A stretch of DNA of 12,946 nt from Candidatus Sigynarchaeota archaeon (GCA_030587505.1 JAUQYY010000269.1:1-12946); one strand, 5' to 3'; positions 1 through 7,684 are shown, numbered from the stretch's first letter. Notes: generated by a model not told the origin, from the sequence alone. Numbers and translations are program-made.

Positions 1-224
1 TGTGTTATATGGATTACGAGGGTTTATAAATTATTGGGAATATTTAATATTTTAATGAAAGATAAATGAATAAATACGTTATAATTGAAAAGTAAAAGAA
101 CTATTTAGAAAAATCGGTTGTCTATAGATTAAAGTGCCCATTCCGTAGGAGCAACTCTTTTCTTTAAGAGTGGGGTGAAACATTTTAATGAAACGGTGTC
201 TTAAATTTGGGGGGTTTACCAGCC
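1..224. other. AT-rich intergenic region at left edge
   Basis: I see no convincing gene here. A TATA-like TTTATAAA lies at 23-30 on the plus strand and a weaker TCTATAGATTAAA at about 121-133. A small stem CTCTT/AAGAG (155-159 with 166-170) is followed by GGGGTGA at 172-178. On the minus strand this is the region just past the helicase stop codon, so the stem could also belong to the helicase transcript's 3' end. What the plus-strand promoter-like sequence drives is unknown. Confidence 0.4.
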
Positions 225-3200
225 TTAGGTGGATTCTTTATTTTGATTATTTGTGCATTCGGTGTTGAGGCACCTTGTTTTTGTTTTCAGTTTTACCAAT
301 GGAAGGCCACATCTCGGGCATCTCTGGTCGAGCAGCACACCTGTGGTTGGAAGTTTGAAGGCGGTTTTGCATCCCTTGTAGTAGTTTTCGCAGCCCGCTA
401 CGAGTCCTCTTCTCCTCAGGAAAATCAGGGCACCGCCACAGTTGGGACATTTTAGCTTCATTTCGTCGAACCTTTTTCTTATGACCTCGTCGGCGTTTTC
501 GCAGCCTCTATCAATGCAAACTAGTATGGGAAAAACGTAGTCGGCCCTGAATTTGGGTAAACCGCATTTATCGCATTTCTGGCTTGTTAACACGGCGTTT
601 CTCGGAAGCTTATAAACTACTCCGCACTCTTTACAGAAAATTCTGTTCTCCTCATGTAGGAGTTCTCCCGCGCATACTTTGCATCTTCCTATCACCTGCC
701 CCTGTGACTCTGGTTTCTCCTTCCGCATTGCTGGTGTCTGAGAAGCGGAGAATCGTTGTAGTTGCATGGTTGAACCCTTGGGGATAACAGGTTTTCTTTT
801 TGTGCGCCCCGCTGCTGTTTCCTGCAAAGGAATTTGTTGTTTCTCCTTTGCTTTTTCGACTACGCTTGCTTCGGAGGCTCTTCCTGTGAGGAGTTTTCGC
901 TTCGGATCAGCTTGGCTGGACGTGTAGACGATTGTTCGAAGGGTTTCGGTAGTTCTGAACAGATCGAGGTATTCGACATGTATTTCACACTCTACGGGAC
1001 TGGTTGAAAGATTTATTTTGAGCGGTAGGGTCCATGGTGCGTCTCTTCTTATGGTTACGGGTTTGTTGATCAGTTCCTTTCCATTGAGTCTTATTACTAG
1101 TTGAAAGCGGGCGGGTTTTCCCTTGTTTTGAACATTGAAGAGAAGCTCTGTGATGTTCTCGTGTTCAGACACTTTGTTTATTTTTAGACTGATTACTGCT
1201 TTTGGCAGGTTTTTGGCTTCTTCTAGTATCCTTTTGGCGGTTTTGGGCGAGAGGCCTAGTCGGGTTAGGTCATATGGGGACAGTTTTAATAGCTGATCGA
1301 TGGAGTTTATGCCGCTTCCGAGCAAGAGCTGCACAGTCTTGGGCCCTATTCCGGGTACTTGGATCAATTCTACCTGCTCGTCGGGCACACCTTTCTCTAG
1401 TTTGAAGCTCAAAAGCTTCACTTTTCTCTGAATGTTTTCATTAGCTCCGAGTTCGGATGTGAGTCTCCCCAAAGCCGCAAGCAGGCGGAGGGCGTTTTGC
1501 TTGATTATCCAGGAGTCGGCTCTCAGGTCTTCCATAATCTTGACCTGTTGGAGATAGGAGAGAAGAATTGCGAGAACCTTTTTCTGAGATTCTTCGAGAC
1601 CCTCGGTTAGGTGGGGGGCTACGGTTGAGAGTACACTTTTCAGGAATTTCTTTTCGACTCTCCTGACCACAATATCTTTGAACTCTTTGGCTCTTGAAAC
1701 CAGTGACAGGATTTCGATTTCATCTGAGGTGTCCCTGATTTTTCTGTGGAAAAGCTCCGCTGTTTCAAGGTCGAGGTAGTAGTTACAAGCTATCTCCGCT
1801 AGTTTGGTGGCTTTGAATCCGTTTTCTCGGAGGAGGAATCCGTGGTTTTCCAGCCACTGAACGGTTCTCCTGATCTCGTTTTCGAGAAACTCTAGGGCGG
1901 CATCTCCTCTGCGGTTCTTCTCTCTAATGTAGAGAAAGCTGGTTTTCACCCAGTTTAGAGCGTCTTCCTCGCTTCTCACAGTTCCCAGAACTATCTCTGC
2001 GTTTAGATGTTCGGGGAGAGTTTCTAGCAGCCTCGACTCGAGGTTTTTCTCTCGGAATATTAAGGACCGGTATTTTTGCGCATCCTCGTTTCGTACTATT
2101 ACCCACCCTATCCCCTCATCATCGTACTGGGGTCTCCCGGCCCTCCCAAGCATCTGAATGATATCCAGAGGATTAATTTCTCTTTCTCCCCTTAGGGTGT
2201 CGTAGACATACGTGTCACGGATAACCACCGCCTTAGCTGGAAGGTTCACACCCCAAGCGAGAGTGCTCGTAGAAACCAGAACTTTTACTAGTCCCCTACG
2301 GAAACAGCTCTCAACAATGGAGCGGTCCTCGGGACTGAGACCCGCGTGGTGAAAAGCGACACCACTAGTGAACACTTCTCTCAAACGAGCGCTTCTTAAT
2401 TGTTCAGAAAATTTTCTGAGTTCGGCGAGTTCTTCTGGTGTGCAGTAGGAGACGGATTGCTCCTCCCAAACCTTGGCGATTTTCTTGGCGGCGAGCCGGG
2501 TGTCTCTCCTGCTCGCCACGAAGATGAGGACCTGGTTTCCTTCCTCCAGGATCCACCTCGTCAGGTCTAACGCTTTGTAGAGCCGCAGGTACATGTTGTA
2601 AAACTTGTTACCGGTTTCCTTGTACGGGTAGACTCCGACGGTTAGCGGTACGGGTCTCGCGGAAGAATCGAAACAAAAGGTGAAGCTCTCCTTTGCACCT
2701 ATCCATTCGGCGACCTCTCGATAGTTTGACATGGTGGCGCTCAAGGCGATGATTCTCAAGGGCCTCTGGTTAACCTCCGCGAGGCGCCTCATTCGAAAAA
2801 CAATCGCCTCCAACACCCCGCCTCTGCTGTCCGAATCCAGGAGGTGAACCTCATCAATAATCAAGAGTGAGATGTCGTTCACAAAATGGTAGCCTCTTTT
2901 GTTCCACTTTCTGCTCGCACTGTCCCACTTCTCTGGGGTTGAAACAATAATCTCCGAGGCGTTGGCTTCGTAGGGAGATATTTCCTCGTCGCCAGTGGTT
3001 ATGTATACCCTGTAGCCGAGACGGTTGAATATTTTTCCCCACTTCTCCTCCTTCTCGTAGGTTAGGGCTTTCAACGGTCCCAGGTAGAGCGTTTTTCCCT
3101 GGGAGTTTAGCTGCTTAATCATCGCCAGCTCAGCGATAACCGTCTTCCCACTGGCTGTTGGAGCGCACACCACAATGTTTTCGTCGGTGTTCAGAACATA

Positions 3201-3302
3201 GGGTAGAACCGCTGACTGTACACGGTTAAACCTCTCGAAGGGAAACAGTTGCTTAAACTTCTCAGGAATGGTGTCCCTAACCTGCAACTCACCTGTCAAC
3301 AA
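225..3302 (-). CDS. Ski2/Brr2-like DEVH-box helicase with four C-terminal zinc fingers
   Basis: This is a superfamily 2 ATP-dependent nucleic-acid helicase of 1025 residues. Visible motifs are Walker A APTASGKT (47-54), DEVH (150-153), SAT (188-190), a Ski2-type AFHHAGLSPEDR (317-328), TSTLAWGVNLPAK (345-357) and QMLGRAGRPQYD (383-394). A winged-helix and helical-bundle region follows, then a helix-hairpin-helix around VPGIGPKTVQLL (649-660). Next is a beta-rich segment (about 703-795) resembling the Ig/FN3-like end of Sec63 cassettes. After a basic, low-complexity linker (about 797-870) come four C4 fingers: C874/877/890/893, C910/913/929/934, C952/955/971/978 and C995/998/1011/1016. The third resembles topoisomerase IA fingers. 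Core motifs look closest to Brr2/ASCC3 and Hel308; an archaeal ASH-Ski2-type RNA helicase is the main alternative. Whether the substrate is DNA or RNA is not decidable here. The TTG start is uncertain: TTG also occurs at codons 2 and 6, and only a weak AGGGG precedes it. Confidence 0.93.
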   Translation of the reverse strand: MLTGELQVRDTIPEKFKQLFPFERFNRVQSAVLPYVLNTDENIVVCAPTASGKTVIAELAMIKQLNSQGKTLYLGPLKALTYEKEEKWGKIFNRLGYRVYITTGDEEISPYEANASEIIVSTPEKWDSASRKWNKRGYHFVNDISLLIIDEVHLLDSDSRGGVLEAIVFRMRRLAEVNQRPLRIIALSATMSNYREVAEWIGAKESFTFCFDSSARPVPLTVGVYPYKETGNKFYNMYLRLYKALDLTRWILEEGNQVLIFVASRRDTRLAAKKIAKVWEEQSVSYCTPEELAELRKFSEQLRSARLREVFTSGVAFHHAGLSPEDRSIVESCFRRGLVKVLVSTSTLAWGVNLPAKAVVIRDTYVYDTLRGEREINPLDIIQMLGRAGRPQYDDEGIGWVIVRNEDAQKYRSLIFREKNLESRLLETLPEHLNAEIVLGTVRSEEDALNWVKTSFLYIREKNRRGDAALEFLENEIRRTVQWLENHGFLLRENGFKATKLAEIACNYYLDLETAELFHRKIRDTSDEIEILSLVSRAKEFKDIVVRRVEKKFLKSVLSTVAPHLTEGLEESQKKVLAILLSYLQQVKIMEDLRADSWIIKQNALRLLAALGRLTSELGANENIQRKVKLLSFKLEKGVPDEQVELIQVPGIGPKTVQLLLGSGINSIDQLLKLSPYDLTRLGLSPKTAKRILEEAKNLPKAVISLKINKVSEHENITELLFNVQNKGKPARFQLVIRLNGKELINKPVTIRRDAPWTLPLKINLSTSPVECEIHVEYLDLFRTTETLRTIVYTSSQADPKRKLLTGRASEASVVEKAKEKQQIPLQETAAGRTKRKPVIPKGSTMQLQRFSASQTPAMRKEKPESQGQVIGRCKVCAGELLHEENRIFCKECGVVYKLPRNAVLTSQKCDKCGLPKFRADYVFPILVCIDRGCENADEVIRKRFDEMKLKCPNCGGALIFLRRRGLVAGCENYYKGCKTAFKLPTTGVLLDQRCPRCGLPLVKLKTKTRCLNTECTNNQNKEST

Positions 3303-3317
3303 CAGTCCCCTAAAAAG

Positions 3318-3403
3318 TAATCCGGTATCAAACTATTGCCCAATAAAGTTTAAAAGAATTTTGAAACAAACTTCTGGCATAACCCGTTCATGAGGTTGAT
3401 GCT
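3318..3403. promoter_or_regulatory. Divergent promoter region between helicase and CCG protein
   Basis: On the plus strand GTTTAAAAG (3348-3356) lies about 50 bases before the ATG at 3404, the right place for a TATA box with a short leader. On the minus strand the overlapping CTTTTAAACTTTA serves the helicase, about 45 bases before its start. The two TATA-like elements share the same bases, so the genes may compete for or share initiation factors. The plus-strand ribosome binding site is GAGGT at 3392-3396, seven bases before the ATG. Confidence 0.5.
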
Positions 3404-4198
3404 ATGGAAGAGAGCGTGAAGCGAATCATGTCCCAGGGCTCGATACTAGAATCCGGTAAGCAGAGGCACTACCTCCTCAAGTACGGTTTGGACCTGAACA
3501 TGGACAAGGAAGCAAAATACACCATAATAGCCGGTTGCAACAATCCTTTCGGCTTGTTCAAGCCGTTCAACGATTTCGTGGAGCTTATGAGGCTCTTCAA
3601 CGTGGACTACACTTTCCTCAAAAAGGAATACTGCTGCGGAAACCTAGCCTACAGAGGGATCTCCTCGGAAGAGAGGCCAAAGATGGAGGAGTACTCGAGG
3701 CAGTTCATCGAGAACAACCTCAAACAGGCAAAAAAACTCGGTTCAGAAGCCATAGTCACCTTCTGCTGCGTCTGCGCCTACCTTTATAACAGGTTCTTCG
3801 GCGAGGAGTATGAGGGGATGAGGATTCTGTACTTCCCAGAATTCCTCCTAGAAACCATGAAGGGTACACCAAGACTCGATAGAGAGGTTGCCTACTATGA
3901 GGGATGCTACAGGTATCAGAAAGAGTTGGCCCCAGGAGCGAAAATAAATCTGAAAAGCAACCACGAACTCTTAAATAGAATCGAAGGGCTGAGAGTTAAT
4001 CAGGTCCCATCAAACGTCTGCTGCATGGACAACGTGCAAAAAATAATTGACACGGTAAACGGCCAAGGTGTAGACACGGTTATTACGAGTTGTACGGGGT
4101 GCTACGCGGTCCTCGGAGTAACCTCAAAGCTTCTGGGAGGAAAGCCCCGGGTTAAATTCCTAACCGAAACCCTGCTAGAAGCGTACAGGCAGGACTAG
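3404..4198 (+). CDS. CCG-domain iron-sulfur protein, HdrB-like
   Basis: This 264-residue protein carries two complete cysteine-rich CCG motifs: C45, C77-C78 and C121xxC124; then C168, C206-C207 and C230xxC233. This arrangement is that of heterodisulfide reductase subunit B and relatives (GlpC, GlcF, DsrK), where CCG motifs bind non-cubane [4Fe-4S] clusters or mediate subunit contacts. About 40 residues precede the first motif, more than in typical HdrB, and there is no ferredoxin-type CxxCxxC domain, transmembrane segment or signal peptide, so it is probably a cytoplasmic electron-transfer subunit. No hdrA, hdrC, hydrogenase or dehydrogenase gene is adjacent: upstream is a divergent helicase and downstream a convergent purB. 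The partner must therefore be encoded elsewhere. ATG start with GAGGT seven bases upstream. The CCG family call is firm; the redox partner and substrate are unknown. Confidence 0.88.
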   Translation: MEESVKRIMSQGSILESGKQRHYLLKYGLDLNMDKEAKYTIIAGCNNPFGLFKPFNDFVELMRLFNVDYTFLKKEYCCGNLAYRGISSEERPKMEEYSRQFIENNLKQAKKLGSEAIVTFCCVCAYLYNRFFGEEYEGMRILYFPEFLLETMKGTPRLDREVAYYEGCYRYQKELAPGAKINLKSNHELLNRIEGLRVNQVPSNVCCMDNVQKIIDTVNGQGVDTVITSCTGCYAVLGVTSKLLGGKPRVKFLTETLLEAYRQD

Positions 4199-4241
4199 TT
4201 CATCCACGAGTGCGCTAATCCTCGAGACCCACCATAGCTCC

Positions 4242-4253
4242 AAAAAATTAAAA
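4242..4253 (-). terminator. T-rich terminator candidate after purB
   Basis: Read on the minus strand this is a TTTTAATTTTTT tract about 45 bases past the purB stop codon, in the gap between the convergent purB and CCG genes. Archaeal termination commonly needs only such T tracts. No strong hairpin accompanies it. Confidence 0.35.
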
Positions 4254-4296
4254 CTAGGTTGACGCGACAAGACGCATAAAGGAGGGTTGGAACCTT

Positions 4297-5640
4297 TCAG
4301 GACTTCAGTTTCTCTACCAGTTTTTCCACCTGTTCAACCGCGGTGCCAATGTATTGTTTGGGGTCTAGCCATTCCCTTAGCTCGTCCTCTGTTACTAGAG
4401 TCTTGAGTTTCTGATGGTTGAGTATGGCTTCCATTAGGGATTTTTTTTCACTGCGACACTCGATGGCCAGTTGGCGGAGGATTTCGTGAGCCTCCTGTCT
4501 GCCCAATCCTTTCTCCACCAGTTTTATCATCACATTTTCACTCATGTAGAGTCCGCCCTCTAGTTCGAGGTTTCTCTGGATGTTCTCGTAGTTGAATTCT
4601 AATCCTTTTAGTATGGAGATTATTTCTGTCAGAACGTAGTCAAGCAGTATGAAGGACTCTGGAAATATTATACGCTCGCTGGAGGAGTTTGTTAGGTCTC
4701 TCTCGTGTTCTATTAGTGCCGCGTTGTCTAGTGCGGGTATGGTGTGTGAAATTATGACTCTGGATATTCCGCAGACCCTCTCCGACCTGTGCGGATTCCG
4801 CTTGTGAGCCATGGTAGAGGACCCGACCTGTTTCTCAGTGAAGGGTTCGTAAACCTCGCTGATCTCTGTTCTCTGGAGGTTTCTGATTTCCTTGGCTATT
4901 TTTGTCAGTGTGGCAGCTATCAGTGAGTTCAGGAAGATTAGCTCCGCGTGGCTGTCGCGTTGAACTATCTGATTGGTTATCTCCGCCTCCCCTATTTTTA
5001 GGTCCTGCATAACGAGTCTCTGAATCTCGAATCCTTTTGATCCGAAACTGGCCATTGTTCCCACAGCTCCACTCATTTTTCCGACCAGAACTCTTCCCTT
5101 ACACTCTTCAATTCTCTTGAGATGCCTGTTGATTTCGCTGGCCCAGATGGCGAACTTCATTCCGTAGGTGAACGGAACAGCGTGTTGTCCGTGTGTTCGA
5201 CCTATGCAAATCGTATTCTTATGGGTGGAGGCAAGATCCAGGAGAACGTCCTTGAGAGTACCCAGCTTTCGGGAGATTATGTTTAATGCACCCCTCAGAA
5301 TGAGGGCCCAGGCGGTGTCCACTACGTCGTAGCTAGTCGCCCCCAAGTGCACGTACTTTCCGGCGTCACCCTCACAGACCTCGGACAGAGCCTGCACCAT
5401 AGCCATGACATCGTGGTGAATCTCTTTCTCCAACTCTTTAACCCTACCGAGTTTAACATGTTCGAGTGACGCCTTTCTTGAGATTTCCTCCGCCGCCTCG
5501 TTTGGAATGTCTCCGAGAGCCGCGTGGGCTCTAGCTAGGGCTGCTTCCACATCGAGCCATCTCTGAAGCTTGTTCTCCTCGGTGAAGACTTGCTTCATTT
5601 CGGGTGTAAAGTATCTATGTTCTATTGGGTGGACTGACAA
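4297..5640 (-). CDS. purB: Adenylosuccinate lyase
   Basis: Purine biosynthesis enzyme that removes fumarate from SAICAR to give AICAR and from adenylosuccinate to give AMP, normally a cytoplasmic homotetramer. The 447-residue protein shows family regions in order: VHPIEHRYFTPEM at the N terminus, HLGATSYDVVDTA (about 98-110), the active-site GRTHGQHAVP (about 147-156), KMSGAVGT (about 188-195) and the fumarate lyase signature GSSTMAHKRNP (about 273-283). The open frame extends to a TTG at 5655, but that codon overlaps the ribosome binding site GAGGTG (5653-5648). The TTG at 5640 lies seven bases after it and begins SVHPIEHRY, where relatives begin, so I chose 5640. It is divergent from an aminotransferase, and no other purine genes are present. 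A dyad in its promoter suggests regulation. Confidence 0.96.
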   Translation of the reverse strand: MSVHPIEHRYFTPEMKQVFTEENKLQRWLDVEAALARAHAALGDIPNEAAEEISRKASLEHVKLGRVKELEKEIHHDVMAMVQALSEVCEGDAGKYVHLGATSYDVVDTAWALILRGALNIISRKLGTLKDVLLDLASTHKNTICIGRTHGQHAVPFTYGMKFAIWASEINRHLKRIEECKGRVLVGKMSGAVGTMASFGSKGFEIQRLVMQDLKIGEAEITNQIVQRDSHAELIFLNSLIAATLTKIAKEIRNLQRTEISEVYEPFTEKQVGSSTMAHKRNPHRSERVCGISRVIISHTIPALDNAALIEHERDLTNSSSERIIFPESFILLDYVLTEIISILKGLEFNYENIQRNLELEGGLYMSENVMIKLVEKGLGRQEAHEILRQLAIECRSEKKSLMEAILNHQKLKTLVTEDELREWLDPKQYIGTAVEQVEKLVEKLKS

Positions 5641-5660
5641 CCCCACACACCTCAAAACAG

Positions 5661-5697
5661 TCTACACTTTCTTAAGGTGTAGAAAACATTAAAAGGA
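5661..5697 (-). promoter_or_regulatory. purB promoter with inverted-repeat operator candidate
   Basis: On the minus strand a TATA-like CCTTTTAATG lies at about 5697-5688. Directly downstream, where initiation would fall, is a perfect inverted repeat, TCTACAC (5661-5667) and GTGTAGA (5677-5683), with a nine-base spacer. A protein bound there would block initiation, so repression is the simplest reading. The repressor is unknown and nothing in the window is clearly it. Confidence 0.5.
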
Positions 5698-5827
5698 TAT
5701 CTCTCTCACTGTTTAACCTCACTACAGAAAGCGCTCACACAACAACACTTTTTAGTGCGGAAGGGTTAATTCGGTATGCTTGGTTGTTAGAATCAGAAAT
5801 CTCACGAAGGGTAGATGGTGAAACGAT

Positions 5828-6982
5828 TTGCACAGAATTGATGAAGACCTCTTGATGATTCCCGGACCCACCCCCATAGCGGACAGCACACTAAGGGCGA
5901 TGTCACGCCAGATGATTAGCCACAGGGGAAAGGAGTTCGGAGAGATCCTCACCGAATGCACCGAAAATCTGAAGAAGGTTTTCAGAACCGAAAATGAGCT
6001 TTTCATTTTAACCTCTTCGGGAACGGGAGCCATGGAAGCCGCTATCAGCAATGTAATCGAACCGGGAGATAAGGTTCTCTGCCCAACCTTCGGCAAGTTC
6101 AGTAAAAGATTCAAGCTGATTGTAGAGGCTTACGGAGGGGTGCCCGTTGAGCTGCCCTTCGAGTGGGGGGAAGCCCCTGAAAGCGGATTAATCGAAGAAG
6201 CCTTGGAAAAGGAGAAGGATGTAAAAGCAGTAACAATCACTCACAACGAGACATCGACCGGTGTAAGGGTCACCCTCGACGAGATAAGCAGGATAGTCAA
6301 AAGGCACGACACCCTGCTGATTGTGGACGCCATCTCGAGCATGGGTGGCGACTACGTCCCAGTCGATGATTGGAAAATTGACATCTGCGTCTCGGGTTCA
6401 CAGAAATGCTTCTCGATACCTCCCGGCTTGGCGTTCATCTCGGTGTCCGAGAGAGCGTGGGAAGAGATCAACAGAACCAAGAGGAGAACCTTCTACTTCG
6501 ACCTACCAGCTTACCGTGAGAGCTACAGAAAAAGCCCCCCACAAACACCCTACACACCCGCCCTAACGTTCTTCTACGCTCTACAGAATTCTCTGAGGCT
6601 CATGGTGGAAGAGGGCCTTGACAATGTGATCGCCCGCCACAACAGAGCAGCCCAAGCAACTAGAGAAGCCATAAAAGCCCTCGAACTAGAACTCTTCCCC
6701 AAAAAAGAAGAAACATGCTCAGTAACGGTTACCGCGGTTCGAATGCCTGAAGGTGTACACGACAAGGATTTGCGGGGAACAATGCAGAAGGATTACGGCG
6801 TCCTGATATCCGGTGGGCAGGAAAAACTGAAGGGGAAAATCTTCAGAATAGGACACATGGGACACGTCACTGACAGAGAAATTCTAACAACCATATACGC
6901 GTTAGAACAATCCCTCAAAAAACTGGGCCAAAGAATAGAACTCGGCGCGGGAATAGAAGCAGCAGCAAAGGTGTTCACCTAG
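5828..6982 (+). CDS. Class V aminotransferase (alanine/serine-glyoxylate or related)
   Basis: PLP-dependent transaminase of 384 residues, the usual family length. Recognisable parts are the N-terminal MIPGPTP (10-16), SSGTGAMEAA (63-72) for cofactor phosphate binding, HNETSTG (139-145), the PLP-ring aspartate in VDAISSMGG (D167), the Schiff-base lysine in SGSQKCFSIPPG (K193) and RIGHMGHV near the C terminus (R340, expected to bind the substrate carboxylate). Relatives transfer amino groups among alanine, serine, aspartate, phosphoserine, glyoxylate and pyruvate. Archaeal members are often broad in specificity, so the substrate is not assigned. The TTG start is well supported: GGTGA (5817-5821) lies six bases upstream and an in-frame TGA (5819-5821) closes the frame just before it. 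Divergent from purB, with no serine or glycine pathway gene beside it. A short hairpin spans its stop codon. Confidence 0.92.
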   Translation: MHRIDEDLLMIPGPTPIADSTLRAMSRQMISHRGKEFGEILTECTENLKKVFRTENELFILTSSGTGAMEAAISNVIEPGDKVLCPTFGKFSKRFKLIVEAYGGVPVELPFEWGEAPESGLIEEALEKEKDVKAVTITHNETSTGVRVTLDEISRIVKRHDTLLIVDAISSMGGDYVPVDDWKIDICVSGSQKCFSIPPGLAFISVSERAWEEINRTKRRTFYFDLPAYRESYRKSPPQTPYTPALTFFYALQNSLRLMVEEGLDNVIARHNRAAQATREAIKALELELFPKKEETCSVTVTAVRMPEGVHDKDLRGTMQKDYGVLISGGQEKLKGKIFRIGHMGHVTDREILTTIYALEQSLKKLGQRIELGAGIEAAAKVFT

Positions 6983-6993
6983 AAAAGAACACC
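6969..6993 (+). repeat. Overlapping inverted repeats across the aminotransferase stop codon
   Basis: GGTGTTC (6970-6976) and GAACACC (6987-6993) can form a 7-bp stem whose ten-base loop contains the stop codon TAG (6980-6982). The same left arm is part of a second, mutually exclusive palindrome, AGGTG-TT-CACCT (6969-6980). There is no T run directly after it, so it is not a standard intrinsic terminator. It may protect the 3' end of the mRNA. Confidence 0.5.
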
Positions 6994-7267
6994 CAAAAGT
7001 AGACTACAAAAAACCAGAAATAAAACATCAGTTAACAAAAACCCGCCCGACCAGTCCAGGGAAACTTCAAGAAAAATCGCTTATGAAAAGGAGAATTTGT
7101 ATTTGGGAGGAATACTTTGGGAAAATTGCCAGTCGGGGAGTTACCAGGCTAGGACGGTTACACGAAACCTTCACGGATGAGAGATTTATAATTTGTTAAG
7201 TATAGAAGAAGGAGTCACCTGTTAGGAGTCCTCCCGGGAAGAAAGCATTTAACTATTTGTAAACTGG
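6983..7267. other. Intergenic region between convergent genes
   Basis: No gene is firmly supported. Visible items are a small palindrome GTAG-A-CTAC at 6999-7007, a strong ribosome-binding-like GGGAGG (7105-7110) followed at six bases by a TTG opening only 11 codons before TAG (7150-7152), and a 38-codon ATG frame at 7083-7199 without a ribosome binding site. A plus-strand TATA-like TTTATAAT lies at 7185-7192, pointing into the 3' end of the minus-strand zinc-ribbon gene. Transcripts from it would be antisense. Confidence 0.35.
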
Positions 7268-7651
7268 TTACGTTTCTCTTTCTACTTCTCGCGCTATTTC
7301 TTTGAATAGCATCCTTCTACCTTCTCGGGTTGGGATTATCCTTTTACCTTCGACTCTAACCAGTCCCTTTCTTGTCATTAGCACGATTTTCTCCTCGATC
7401 TGCCATGGTTCTGCGTCTAGGTAGTTCGCTATCTGCTCGATTGTGTCTTTGTACTTCAGACTCTCGAGAATGTTTCTGAAGGACACGTTGTCTCCTCTTC
7501 GTTCTCTTTGGATTAATCCGCAGACGCTGCAAACCCTTAATCTCCTTGAGGCGTCGTAGAGAACCGACCCGCCGCAATCCTCACACTTTTGGGTAGTTTG
7601 CTGAGTACCATACCACCTTCCAGATGATCCATGAGTTTCTTTCCTTGACAT
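7268..7651 (-). CDS. TFIIB-type zinc ribbon / winged-helix protein
   Basis: A small soluble protein of 127 residues. A zinc ribbon with C23xxC26 and C41xxC44 (CEDCGG and CSVCGL) resembles the N-terminal ribbon of TFIIB-like factors. It is followed by a helical region (about 56-100) and a short beta-hairpin, GLVRVEGKRIIPTREGR (96-112), that together look like a winged helix. The TFIIB cyclin repeats are absent, so it is not a TFB. Proteins of this make-up in archaea are usually annotated as hypothetical or as transcriptional regulators. DNA binding is inferred from the fold pattern only. ATG start with GAGGTG about seven bases upstream. It is transcribed alone, with an AT-rich promoter shared with the divergent membrane-protein gene. 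The family is not precisely identified. Confidence 0.82.
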   Translation of the reverse strand: MSRKETHGSSGRWYGTQQTTQKCEDCGGSVLYDASRRLRVCSVCGLIQRERRGDNVSFRNILESLKYKDTIEQIANYLDAEPWQIEEKIVLMTRKGLVRVEGKRIIPTREGRRMLFKEIAREVERET

Positions 7652-7684
7652 GAATTACACCTCACTAGAAACACGAACATACCT

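Noticed and set aside
188..268. 26-codon plus-strand frame starting ATG after GGGGTGA
   Set aside because: It overlaps the helicase 3' end in antisense, has a nine-base spacing, and its product has no recognisable features.
5752..6114. 120-codon minus-strand frame opposite the aminotransferase start
   Set aside because: Lies over well-conserved aminotransferase coding sequence and shows no family pattern.
7083..7199. 38-codon ATG frame in the intergenic region
   Set aside because: No ribosome binding site before the ATG and no recognisable protein pattern; kept only as a note in the intergenic entry.
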